The translations under genes and the position numbers were made by a program. Shown here piece by piece: positions 35,201-43,700 of a stretch of 64,000 nt of DNA (position 1 is its first letter; the number at the start of each line of letters is the position of its first letter). The DNA comes from Burkholderia lata (lineage in GTDB: Bacteria; Pseudomonadota; Gammaproteobacteria; Burkholderiales; Burkholderiaceae): assembly GCF_000012945.1 (NCBI RefSeq), contig NC_007511.1:2046001-2110000 (forward strand), given 5' to 3'. A model generated the notes under the pieces. The model was given only the letters and a program-made list of their open reading frames with translations. It did not search any database and was not told the DNA's origin.

Positions 35201-36289
35201 GTCAGTGAAGCCCGGCAACCGGTCTAACTTCGTGACAATCAGCCAGACGGGAAATTCAGTCCCGAACTCGGCTTGCATCTCATCGAGCCGCGCCCGCAAT
35301 GCGCGGCTCTCGGCCGCGCGTACGTTGAGATCCGCGTGCGTCAAGGCAGCGACATTGATTGTCAACAGCACGCCATTCAGCGGCAGTCGGGGCCGGATAC
35401 GGCGAAGCAGTCGAAGAAATCCTTTCCATTCCGCCGCATCGGTCTGCTCGCGGGCAGTGCTTGTGTCGGTCGGCCGCTTGTTGCGTGTCCCCTCATTCCG
35501 GGTATCCGACAGTTCCGCTGTCAGACGGTAGCGCGACGTGCCGTGCCGGACGTAGTGGCCAGCCGTATCAATCAGCACGGCCTCGTTGGTTATCCGCCAA
35601 CCCGGCAAAGCCCGGGCGTCATCGGGCGCGAGCGAATGCTGAAGTTGTCCATCAAGCGGGAATGCCAGGCCCGCGTTTGACAGCGCCGTGGTCTTGCCCG
35701 AACCCTTCGAGCCCAGCACGGCATACCACGGCACATCGTAGAGATACGCTGGCCCTCGAAACAGTCGCGCCAATCTGCAGGCCCCCCCGCGCCGGGCTTT
35801 CAACTGCTTGATCGCTGTCCTGGCCATGTCTTCGATCTCCACCAGGCGCGATGCGGCCAGCGGCCGGACGCCACGCTTACCGAGTCGAAGCAAACGCCTG
35901 AGCTGGCCCGGATGCCGGCGTATGCGCTTCCACCATCGGATCGACATAGCCACGGCATACACGAACACAACACCGGCCATTGACAGCATGCGGGCCATCA
36001 CGGATGCAAATAGCGGTTTGCCGGCCAACGTCACAAGTGGAAAGGCATACCAGATCGCGAGACAGAGCAGCGCGACGAAAACAATGCTCGTCGACCAGTC
36101 GATCAGCCACAGGATCCATACGGCGAGCACCAAGGCGATCAAAGTCAGTCGAATGCCGACCGACGCGAGTGGATTCAGCCCACCGAAACTCACCATTGGC
36201 CCCGCAAACCAGATCGCGGCAGCAGCAACGATCACCGTCACGACTGCCCATAGATGACGCGAGCGTAGAAACGAGAGAATCTTCTTCAT
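32291..36289 (-). CDS. tssM: type VI secretion membrane protein TssM (IcmF)
   Basis: The 1332-residue protein starts at ATG 36289 (MKKILSFLRS). Two N-terminal membrane helices (about 12-30 and 46-85) and a third near 100-118 surround a cytoplasmic NTPase domain with Walker A GSKGSGKT (193-200). The large C-terminal periplasmic part carries the IcmF-related and DUF1215-type domains. With TssL and the lipoprotein TssJ it builds the trans-envelope complex of type VI secretion. The preceding gene is tssL (28 bases away). Length and domain order are full-size, with no frameshift. GC is visibly lower than the flanking polysaccharide genes, as for the whole island. No tssJ is present in the window. 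Confidence 0.93.
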   Translation of the reverse strand: MKKILSFLRSRHLWAVVTVIVAAAAIWFAGPMVSFGGLNPLASVGIRLTLIALVLAVWILWLIDWSTSIVFVALLCLAIWYAFPLVTLAGKPLFASVMARMLSMAGVVFVYAVAMSIRWWKRIRRHPGQLRRLLRLGKRGVRPLAASRLVEIEDMARTAIKQLKARRGGACRLARLFRGPAYLYDVPWYAVLGSKGSGKTTALSNAGLAFPLDGQLQHSLAPDDARALPGWRITNEAVLIDTAGHYVRHGTSRYRLTAELSDTRNEGTRNKRPTDTSTAREQTDAAEWKGFLRLLRRIRPRLPLNGVLLTINVAALTHADLNVRAAESRALRARLDEMQAEFGTEFPVWLIVTKLDRLPGFTDYFASLEELERAQIWGVTLRSDPEGRTANTVKTELNLLASRLADGVSGLLRNEADVARRRRLAMLPEAFSALVNPLADLIGQVSVEGDKSAPAVPNSMLRGVYLTSASQTGQHVVADRKTLLQRMIGASGAQSNDRRGERGETSYFLRDLFVGIVFREGHLACPNRNREHRARLQRWLGHSLVWLIAVGLGANLWSTFTVERTALATLGQKARSLAALLARSDLSTGPERVPMVLDSANELLRDTTRLVANPDVAFRFDADRFDMIESGSRHVYEALSEQVVLPNIVRRMEAVINDAAASGDAAAAYDTLRVYLMLYDRARFNANDVRMWVLEDWARYDSAAMFGGRAAMIDHVQRLFSEGHVVQSPLSRNERLIRQARTFLDGSNPVDRLYQRAKAAMLKHAPDEFSLLRVVGPQAGVVFTRASGASLSGGVPGLFTLDGYRAMFDKRLPEFLQKASDDDAWVMGRRTLGDSPGNSAGVLNASSRDGGALSMAIRRLYLAEYAQQWDAFLDDIRVVSGTSLAFSLKVLRTFAAPDSPLTRLARAAARETTLTQPLARADGSFLERATDAVNQQAEKILGPRASEQVERELVDSHFAALREVVTGHADVLSDTQLSSSPAEKTGLDGVTDLLNDYYTTLTISDNALLNNSMPPKSESAAKLKMTADTMPAPFRAVLRQLAVDGSRGVNQGIGQLLSRQMQAVVADTCRMTIEGNYPFSPDSKRDVSIDDFTRVFAQGGVIDDFFTKTLAPFVDTAAKPWRYRTLPGATEPVQGPDLEPFEHAKAIRDIFFNDSDRKKPGWKADIRIPELDPTIMSLSLDLDGHTILYRHGPVAPFTVTWPGPRGGVHAQIMASPPIRPDTSTIAADGPWALMRVLRKGRVVEAAAPGRTRITFSFDGREAALDIASAGSVANPLTSDVLTTFRCPSTMPMFNLPDSGPPVGLSRGSIPVVQKGERAAMSLTTVLQAKGNR

Positions 36290-36317
36290 GTGTACGGTAA
36301 ATGGCGTCCAACTTGCA

Positions 36318-37244
36318 CTACCGTGCCGGACTGGCCCTCGGTGGCTCGATCGCACTGCCCGTCGTCGCTGAACGCGCAATGCTGGAGAGTTGTCGCTGCA
36401 CGTCGTCCGCTTGCACGTCCAACTCAATACGGCAGAAGGCATACAGCGCGCAGAACGTCACCGACAGCAAGGTCACAGACATCCACACCGGGATTTCGAA
36501 ATGGAATGTTTGTCGAATCGATACGGTAGATTGCGCTTGAGGTGAGAGCGCGTGTGGAACAGGTGGAAGATTCACGGCAATCGCGTTGTAGATTCGCTCT
36601 TGAATGCGGTCGTGCACGCCAAACTTCCTGCCATGTGGATACCGACCTTCAAATCCCAGGCTGAAAATCCGGTAGATCACCTCGAGCAATGGCCAGTGAT
36701 CGGCGTCGTCTTTCAACAGCCGCAGCGACAGTGCATAGATCTTCGAGCCGCCCTGGTTGTCTTCTCCAATACGCTGAGTCAGCGCTCCGGCAGCCCATGC
36801 GACACTCCCCGACGTATCGCCTCGCGATGCAAGTACGCGCATTGCGGCCTCGTCCAGCGCCGTACACAGGCAATATCGTGCGCCGATCATGTGTTCGCTG
36901 CAGACGTTGGCCCGCACACAAAGGCGCTCGTACACGCGAACTTCGTCCATCAGCAGGTCGCGCAAGCGTTCGTCATGGCCGATGCCGATTAGCTCCGGCA
37001 TATCCACCAGCGCTCGAAGCAGCACCCTGCTTGCCTCCAGCAGAGCATTGCGGTGCCCCAGTACCGCAGCCAGCCTGGTTTGCTCGTCCTCGGGCGGCGA
37101 AATCGGTCCCAACGGACGACTACGGCGTGTGTTGGGACGCTGCCTTGTACTCTTGCCAGAGAGAAAGATACCGTTCGGTTGTCGCGGTGGTGCCAGCGCG
37201 CTTCGAGCCGACACGATCTTGGGTGGGCTACTGGGTCGGGTCAT
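36318..37244 (-). CDS. tssL: type VI secretion protein TssL (DotU/IcmH)
   Basis: The 308-residue protein has a variable proline-rich N-terminus (about 1-55), then the DotU cytoplasmic hook domain with RYCLCTALDEAAM and LRLLKDDADHWPLLEVIYRI, and ends in a single membrane helix (WMSVTLLSVTFCALYAF, about 250-267) with a short tail. There is no OmpA-like peptidoglycan domain, so anchoring to the wall must come from another protein. It lies between a PAAR gene and tssM on the same strand. The start has only a weak ribosome-binding site. Confidence 0.92.
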   Translation of the reverse strand: MTRPSSPPKIVSARSALAPPRQPNGIFLSGKSTRQRPNTRRSRPLGPISPPEDEQTRLAAVLGHRNALLEASRVLLRALVDMPELIGIGHDERLRDLLMDEVRVYERLCVRANVCSEHMIGARYCLCTALDEAAMRVLASRGDTSGSVAWAAGALTQRIGEDNQGGSKIYALSLRLLKDDADHWPLLEVIYRIFSLGFEGRYPHGRKFGVHDRIQERIYNAIAVNLPPVPHALSPQAQSTVSIRQTFHFEIPVWMSVTLLSVTFCALYAFCRIELDVQADDVQRQLSSIARSATTGSAIEPPRASPAR

Positions 37245-37292
37245 GCTCGGGTGAATTCAAAATTCGACTCATTGCGCTCAATGTAGAAACTG

Positions 37293-37547
37293 TCAAACCG
37301 TAGGACCAGCATCGGACACGATCAGCGTTCCACCGCAACTCGTGTCACTGCCATGATGAGCAATTTGACGGCCGTTGATTGTGCCGGAACCACCTTTGGT
37401 AATGACACCCGGACCATGCAATGGGCACGACACGGAATCGCCTACGCATGCTGCGGGACGTCCGTTGATTGCGACGCCCGCGCTGGCTGATGTGACGACG
37501 CCGCCATGAGTGGTCAATGTGCCGAGAGTTGCGACGGAAGCTGGCAT
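37293..37547 (-). CDS. PAAR-domain spike-tip protein
   Basis: The 84-residue protein is a stand-alone PAAR domain: HGGVVTSASAGVAINGRPAA, then CVGDSVSCPLHGPGVITKG and a late ING-R-IAHHGSDTSCGG segment, with the usual His and Cys residues for the metal at the cone tip. It sharpens the VgrG spike of the type VI needle and can connect an Rhs effector. GAGG stands upstream of the ATG. It sits between the orphan Rhs toxin remnants and tssL, so it likely serves the VgrG-Rhs protein of the same island. Confidence 0.9.
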   Translation of the reverse strand: MPASVATLGTLTTHGGVVTSASAGVAINGRPAACVGDSVSCPLHGPGVITKGGSGTINGRQIAHHGSDTSCGGTLIVSDAGPTV

Positions 37548-37578
37548 TCAGATACACCTCAAAAATAGTTGTCCAATT

Positions 37579-37782
37579 TCACACCTTGAAAAGCATGACG
37601 CTATTTGCGCCCTCGGGGTTTTCCAAAAAAAAAACAGCCAAAGCAGAACAGACACACAGATAAATTACGGAGCACATAATAAATAACACGCCTCCGCCCA
37701 GACATTTCTTCACTGGCTCATAAAAAAACGCGAACGGAATAAAGAATAAAATGTAAAGCCAAGCTCTATCTATTCTTCGCAT
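37579..37782 (-). CDS. candidate membrane immunity protein of an orphan Rhs tail
   Basis: The 67-residue protein has two hydrophobic segments (AWLYILFFIPFAFFY and LFIMCSVIYLCVCSALAVFF). No family is recognised. Its ATG lies inside the last codons of the orphan Rhs toxin tail (13-base overlap), with GAGAGG before it, the typical toxin-immunity arrangement. Base composition is about 43% GC, far below the genome. An inner-membrane immunity protein would suit a toxin that attacks the membrane. Confidence 0.6.
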   Translation of the reverse strand: MRRIDRAWLYILFFIPFAFFYEPVKKCLGGGVLFIMCSVIYLCVCSALAVFFLENPEGANSVMLFKV

Positions 37783-38375
37783 TTTTTCCTCTCACCAAAA
37801 ACACACTTTGCACCTTGCTTCACTCCCTGCCACGCCCCCTGCACAATCAAATCTCGCTTGATCGACGTCTTTTTAATATCTATTCGCGACTTCAATTTTG
37901 CAGCACGATTTGCTGCATTAGCCGCCTGGCCTGATAGATTTTTGATAGCCTTTATGGATCTAGTCACACTCTTTCTGGTTGCGCCTAAACCAGGAGCCAC
38001 TGTCCCGACCGCAGCCAAAACAACTACATCAGACCAATCAATCTTTACGCAATCCCAGTCAATATCGGTCAACTGACGCCCATCAACCCAATTATCTTTC
38101 ATTTGCCAAAATATTTACCTCACCCCCTGCATGCCAATTTCTACGACCCCACCCAGCACGCCTCTTCCCAAAAATGCCGCAGCAGCAATCAAGGGAACAA
38201 ATAGGTCTTTCCGGTCGTAAGCAATATTAGGTGCGTTGCATTCATAACTGTAAAAATTGATTCCACCATCAAACCCAATCAGATCCTGATTTATGTACCT
38301 GCCCACCGGAGGATCGTATTACCGGAATCGGTTGTAATGCAGCCCCGATTCCTGATCGCAGTACTGCCTTGGATA
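37770..38375 (-). pseudogene. orphan Rhs C-terminal toxin remnant (broken by two stops)
   Basis: The frame resembles the end of an Rhs core ([15 protein letters not shown], then [19 protein letters not shown]) followed by an unrelated AT-rich tail of about 160 codons. An in-frame TAA at 38319-38321 replaces the usual tyrosine codon of FRYYDP, and a second TAA at 38115-38117 cuts the tail. Reading continues in the same frame after both (MKDNWVDGRQLTDIDWDCVK onwards, to 37770). The DNA is thus a displaced toxin tip with the core end, no longer made as one protein. The last 110 codons could still be translated from ATG 38102. It ends in an overlap with the small membrane gene at 37579. Confidence 0.72.
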
Positions 38376-38395
38376 CCACCAGGGTTCCAACGCGG

Positions 38396-38875
38396 CTACG
38401 TCCCTTTTAACTCACTCCATTCTGCTTCTGCACCGTCAACATTCTCATCCATAGCCTGCCTTATGAATGTCAGGCCGAGCACCCTGTTTTTTTCTATACC
38501 ATTTGATCCGTGGTACAAATCCAATCCATAACTCAATTTCGCTTTTGAGTACCCAAGCTCTGCCGCCTTTTTATATAAAGCAGATGAAATAATTCGATCT
38601 TGCTCAACCAAATCCCCTATTTCATAGCAAGCCCCCAATTCATAGACCGCCGGCGCGTACTCAAGATCATTCAATAAATGCAGTATCCCCATACGACGCT
38701 CATCAAACTCCACCTCGGTCTCTGAAGCAGAAATACAGAAATGCGAATACAGAAATAATGCCGCCGGATCATCTTTCTCAATCAGCGGCCTCAGCAGCTT
38801 CATAGCCTTTCGGGTGTTGCCATAATTTAATGCATCCTCAGCCCTAAGAAGTATCTCAGAATTTGAAGTATTCAT
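38396..38875 (-). CDS. Sel1/TPR-like repeat protein, candidate immunity protein
   Basis: The 159-residue soluble protein is made of helix-pair repeats. One unit, SALYKKAAELGYSKAKLSYG, has the Sel1 spacing; others are AEDALNYGNTRKAMKLL and FIRQAMDENVDGAEAEW. Sel1-like proteins are frequent as immunity partners of type VI effectors. It lies between two Rhs core remnants, so it is probably the surviving antitoxin of a lost Rhs tail. Base composition is about 44% GC. Function is inferred from position and fold class only. Confidence 0.65.
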   Translation of the reverse strand: MNTSNSEILLRAEDALNYGNTRKAMKLLRPLIEKDDPAALFLYSHFCISASETEVEFDERRMGILHLLNDLEYAPAVYELGACYEIGDLVEQDRIISSALYKKAAELGYSKAKLSYGLDLYHGSNGIEKNRVLGLTFIRQAMDENVDGAEAEWSELKGT

Positions 38876-39084
38876 ATATCATCTCGTAGGAATGATTTGA
38901 TCCCCGTTGGGTGCCCGACACCGACACTGAACGTGATGGGTTGATTTCGCACAAAGCTTTTTTCTTTTGTGCCCTTCTCCGCCATTCACTTCGCCTCGAT
39001 TAACGCAATCCAGATCCAATACGCCATCGAGAACTCCCAATCAATCTTAGAGAAATTATCTTCTCTTTCACCATCACGGTTTGC

Positions 39085-39150
39085 TCGTCAGATCTCGCTG
39101 TTCGTCGTACAGCCCCTCCGGCATCTCCAGTTTATCTGCTACGTAGCAAG
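39085..39150 (-). pseudogene. short Rhs core remnant
   Basis: The minus strand reads ACYVADKLEMPEGLYDEQRD, matching the HYVTDHLGTPQELYDEQRE part of the intact Rhs core encoded near 41,460. The match ends at a stop soon after, and nothing recognisable of the rest remains. It marks a third insertion or displacement event between the Sel1 gene and the second orphan module. Confidence 0.6.
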
Positions 39151-39192
39151 CGTCCCGTCTAACAGTCGTATCACGGACCCTCACGACCACAC

Positions 39193-39405
39193 TCAATAAC
39201 ACTTGCACGTGTAATTTGCCGCGGTGTTTCTAGTCGAATTTGGGAAAGGTGCCTCCAAAACTCCAAACATACCGCGATCGCCACAAGCCTTGAGGCATTG
39301 ATTCTGTCGCTCATTTATACTTGGCTCACTACATTTCGCCAAAACGAACAACACAACTAAAGCAACAAAAAAAATATAAATAATCGCCTTCATTATTTTT
39401 TTCAT
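39193..39405 (-). CDS. candidate lipoprotein immunity protein of the second orphan tail
   Basis: The 70-residue protein begins [20 protein letters not shown] and has a possible lipobox ending in LAKC, so it may be a periplasm-facing lipoprotein. The mature part is short and has four more cysteines (QCLKACGD and TCKCY), suggesting disulfides. Its ATG overlaps the stop of the orphan toxin tail by four bases. No family recognised. Periplasmic location would suit protection against a toxin acting in the periplasm. Confidence 0.6.
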   Translation of the reverse strand: MKKIMKAIIYIFFVALVVLFVLAKCSEPSINERQNQCLKACGDRGMFGVLEAPFPNSTRNTAANYTCKCY

Positions 39406-40187
39406 CTCAAAGCCTTTCTCGTACAAACAAAATTTCCTCTATCAGCCCCTCTTACCGAAAACCGCTGCGTCAAGCTTTGCGCCCTCGCTTTGCAAGTCAA
39501 CTTTGAATCGTCGGTTGCCTTGTTATTCGGAAATACTTCATCCTCGTAATACCCAGAAGCACAGTACATCTCCGGCTCCTGCCAAGGAAAATTCACTCCC
39601 ACCGATTGCCCCGGCGGAAGCACATCAGATGGAAAAGGAAGATTTGTTATATTGTTAAGCGTACCCGCCAGGTCAGAATTTTGCACTAGCAACACAGACG
39701 GAAGAGTCACCTCTGATCGATATAGATTTCCCATTCCCAACAGCACAGGCCCGGTTGACTGCAATCCTAATGGATCACTTAAAGTAACTGGATTGTGAGC
39801 ATATACATAGCTATTTGCCCCACCCTTTAACCCAATCGGATCCTGATTGATATACCGCCCCACTTGAGGATCGCAGTACCGGAATCGGTTGTAGTGCAGC
39901 CCCGACTCCCGATCGTAGTATTGCCCCGGAAACCGTATCGGATTGTCAACGGCATGCGCCAGTCTCCGGGTCACACGTCCATACGCGCTTAAATCCGCCG
40001 CTCACACCACCTCGCGCTGTTCGTCGTACAGTTTCTGCGGCGTGCCCAGGTGATCCGTCACGTCGTGCCACGCCTGTCCTCCGCCAGTCGCGTCAGTGGC
40101 CCTTCATGATCCGAGGGCAGCACATACATCAGCGCTTTGTTCTCATGTAACGTGCGTCCTATCCACGCCTCCTGCATCACTCAGTCT
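39402..40187 (-). pseudogene. second orphan Rhs core end plus toxin tail
   Basis: From about 40,187 to 39,975 the DNA is a decayed copy of the Rhs core (homologous to 41,390-41,600), with frame breaks. From 39,974 an open frame of 190 codons continues with [20 protein letters not shown] and [20 protein letters not shown], then leaves the core after DPLGLQ into a unique tail of about 120 residues ([19 protein letters not shown] within it). The tail is AT-rich and I recognise no toxin family. Without the rest of the core it cannot be delivered as it stands, but it could be recombined onto the active Rhs gene through the shared core end. It is followed by its own candidate immunity gene. Confidence 0.75.
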
Positions 40188-40207
40188 TATCTCGCCCGCA
40201 ATAATAA

Positions 40208-40714
40208 CTACCCGCGCATGAGATTATCTCTCAACATTTCTGCCTTTTTTCTCGTCTCAATGTCACAAATACGAGAGCCAGCCAGCAATATATCGAACCC
40301 TGCCCGCGCCATTTGGCGCGATATATCATCACTTGCGCCAGCCCACTTTTCAAGAACGCCAAACGCCTCTCCCACCTCACCATTTCGTGCCACAAAGTCA
40401 GCCGCAGCCATTCTTAAAGCCTGTGACTTATAGGAAATCCTACTCGCATCAATGGCCAAAATTATCTTATAAATCTGCTCGCGGGAATATTTTTGAATAT
40501 CCCCAGTAAAATTCACGAAAATCTTATCAACACCGGGCGCGGAAATTGCACTTTCATCCGATAGCAACCACACGTACACGTCAAAAATTTTCGGCTCTAT
40601 AGTACTCTCAAGCAACTGGCAATCGTCTAAATCAGCCAAGGCTATTTGCAAAGCCTTTCTGTTTCTAGACTGCACCGACCGCTTTATTTCATCAATTATC
40701 TTTCCCACCTTCAT
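40208..40714 (-). CDS. candidate immunity protein of the active Rhs effector
   Basis: Read from ATG 40714, behind CGAGG, the protein has 168 residues (a longer reading starts at 40789 inside the end of the Rhs gene). It is all-helical in appearance, without signal or membrane segment: VGKIIDEIKRSVQSRNRKAL near the start and FGVLEKWAGASDDISRQMAR further on. It resembles HEAT- or ARM-like helical immunity proteins in style only. It lies 62 bases downstream of the intact Rhs gene, the normal immunity place, and is low in GC. Cytoplasmic location suggests the toxin has a cytoplasmic target. Confidence 0.62.
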   Translation of the reverse strand: MKVGKIIDEIKRSVQSRNRKALQIALADLDDCQLLESTIEPKIFDVYVWLLSDESAISAPGVDKIFVNFTGDIQKYSREQIYKIILAIDASRISYKSQALRMAAADFVARNGEVGEAFGVLEKWAGASDDISRQMARAGFDILLAGSRICDIETRKKAEMLRDNLMRG

Positions 40715-40775
40715 GGATAACCTCGATATATCGTTGATTGCCAATATGTAGCACCCGACGCCAATACCTCTCAAT

Positions 40776-43700
40776 TTAAGGGGCAGCAAGGTTAGCAGGA
40801 ATTGTCCACCACGCTGCTGGTAGCAGCGAAGGCAGCAAGCGAATTACCCGATACGCTGCATAGGCCGCCCCAGCACCTGCTGCGACTTTGCATGCATTCT
40901 CTGCCTCCACGACAGGAGCCGAGGGAGCCGGCGGCTCATCCTCACATTCGCTCATATAGCGTCGCTCTAATTGTCTGAGCCGACTATCTCGATCGTTAAT
41001 CAGCTTCATGTGCCCGCGCCGGGTCATGCTTGGGAGTTCGCCTGGCCCGATTCGCTGAGGAAGGTTTTGGTGATCTGCAGCGAAATCTGCCCATCTGTCG
41101 TCGAGATCATTTCGAAAGTTCTGCATTTTTTTGCGGAGCGCAACACAGTGCGCACTATCTGCAGGGAATTTTTGCAGACCGGCAAAGTCAGTGTACGCGA
41201 CGGGGTCACCATCAACATATGAATAGCGATTTGTCCCGCCCCTTAACCCAATCGGATCCTGATTAATGTACCGCCCCGCCTGAGGATCGTAGTACCGGAA
41301 CCGGTTGTAGTGCAGCCCCGATTCCCGGTCGTAGTACTGCCCCGGAAACCGTATCGGATTGTCAACGTCATCCGCCAGCGTCCGGGCTGACCATCCATAC
41401 GCACTCAAATCCGCCGCCCACACCACCTCGCGCTGTTCGTCGTACAACTCCTGTGGCGTTCCCAGGTGATCCGTCACGTAGTGCCACGCCTGCCCATCCG
41501 CCAGCCGCGTCAATGGCCCCTCATGATCCGGATGCGGTACGTATGTCACGGCGATGTCCTCATGCGACGTGCGCCCCGTCCGGACCTCCTGCATCATCCA
41601 ATCGCCGTTCCACATGAACAGCGTCGTCTGCCGTGCGCCGCCCGCCTGCGTATGATGCTTTGCCACCCGCCGTCCGAGTGCGTCATATTCGTACTCGCTT
41701 CTCGCGCCATCTGCATGCTCAATCGCGATCAACTGATGGCTGCCGTCGTACCGATATCGCGTCACCTCCGGATGCGCTTCCGGCTCCTCATACTTCGGCG
41801 TCGCCGTCAGCACTTCCATCACGCGCAGCAGATTGTCCGTCCCACGCTGGCTACGCTGTTCCGCCGCCGTCAATTCCGGCTTCGGCGGCAACGGTACCGT
41901 CCGCGCGACGCGGTTGCCGTGCCCGTCATACGTAAAATCCACCGGACGGTCCGGGCGCGTCTGCGGTGCAAACCGTAGCAAGCGGTCTCCGCTCGCCTTC
42001 CATGCCTGCACGTCGTTCAAGCTCGGCGCAGCGCCCAGCAGGTTCCCCGCCGGATCGTAATGAAACGCTTCTGCCCCACTTGCTGCCGTCACGTGTGTCA
42101 GCCGCGACAGCGCGTCGTGCCGATAGGTCTTCTTGTCCCGCCACGCATCGTCCAATGTCGTCAGTTGGCCCGCCGCGTCGTACTCCCACGCGCGCCACGG
42201 CCGCGGCCTCTCCAGCGACCGCCCCCGCTCGTCGAGGTTCTGCCACCGATGCGTGGCCAACAGACCATTCGCGCCATACCCGAAGTGGTGTGACGCAGGG
42301 CCTTGCGTACGCTTGATCTCGCGATGCAGTCCATCCCGCTCGAAACTCGCCAGCGGATGCTCGTCCAGCAGAACACCATGCACATGCCCCGAGCCATAGC
42401 GCTGCCACACCAGCGAACCGACGTCCGGTACGTTCGTCCAGTCGCGATTCCCGATCGCATCCACCCCGTGCGTCAGTCGCCAGACGCGTCCGTGATGCGC
42501 CTGCACCTCTGCCGTGCGGCGCCCGGCTGGGTCGTATTCATAAGTCACTTGCACCGGGGCCCGGCCTGGCGAGACCGCCTGAGCCTGCGTAAGCAACCCC
42601 CGCGCGTCGTACCGATAACTGGCCTGACTCCCGTCACTTGACCGCCGCTCCACCGGCCGGCCAAGCACGTCATACGTCACATGCGTGGTGATCTGCCCAT
42701 CCTGGCCATGATCGATGCGTTCGACCAGTTCCCCTGCCGCGTTGTACCGGTAGCTTTGCCGGCGGCCGTCGAAGCCTGTCTGTTCGATCAACCGGTTCCG
42801 GCTGTCGTAGCGGAACGTCGTCGCTTCCTGATTCGCATTGGTCAGCGTCGTCAGACGGCCGATCACGTCATACAGGAACTGCTGCGCCCCCTCCGCAGGA
42901 TCGACGATTCGGGTTCGCTGCCCGTAGCCATCCCAGTCCACCCGCGTCACGCGCTTGAGCGGATCCGTATGCGCGATCGCCCGGCCTGCTTGATCGTATT
43001 CGACCTTCCACCAGCCCATACCGGACGGCTGCACCGCCGTCATGCGAGCCGACAAGCTGCCGCTGTGGCGACTGACCTGACCCAGCGCGTCGATCGTCTC
43101 GGTCAACTGGCCGAATTGATCATATTGGTACGTAGTCGTCTGTCCCGAGCAATCGGTACGCGCGACGAGTTGCCCCGCTTCGTCCCACTGCATTTTCGTC
43201 ACGTTACCCAGTGCATCGGTGCGGGCAACCGGCAAGCCGTTCTCGTACGCGTAACCCGTTACATTCCCGAGCGGATCGGTTTCGCTCGTCAGGTGACCTT
43301 GCGCGTCGTAGCCGCGCTGCCAGACCTGCCCGGCCGGGTCAGTGATCTGCTCAGGCAGGTTCCGGTCGTTATAGCTGATGCGCGTGACCTGTCCGGCCGG
43401 ATCGATGATCGACGTCGGATTGCCCCGCGCATCGTTCACCATCCGCGTCGTCCGGCCCAGCGCATCCGTGTAGCCGGCCACGCTCCCCGTCTCGTCGAAA
43501 TGCGTCTGCTCGAGGCTGCCGTCCGGATGCACGATCTTCTCGATCGCCCACAAGCCGTTGTAGTGGTACTCGGTCGTATGCCCCAGGCCGTCCGTCACGC
43601 GTGTCACGCGCAGCGACGGCAGGTAATCGAAGCGCGTCTCGCGCGTGATGGCGCGCTGCCCGTCGGCGTTTTCGGTATGCGCGTAGGTCCGCAGGCAGTA

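Noticed and set aside
37293..40187. CRISPR-like repetition in the repeated Rhs fragments
   Set aside because: The similarity comes from decayed copies of the Rhs core end, not from short regular repeats with spacers.
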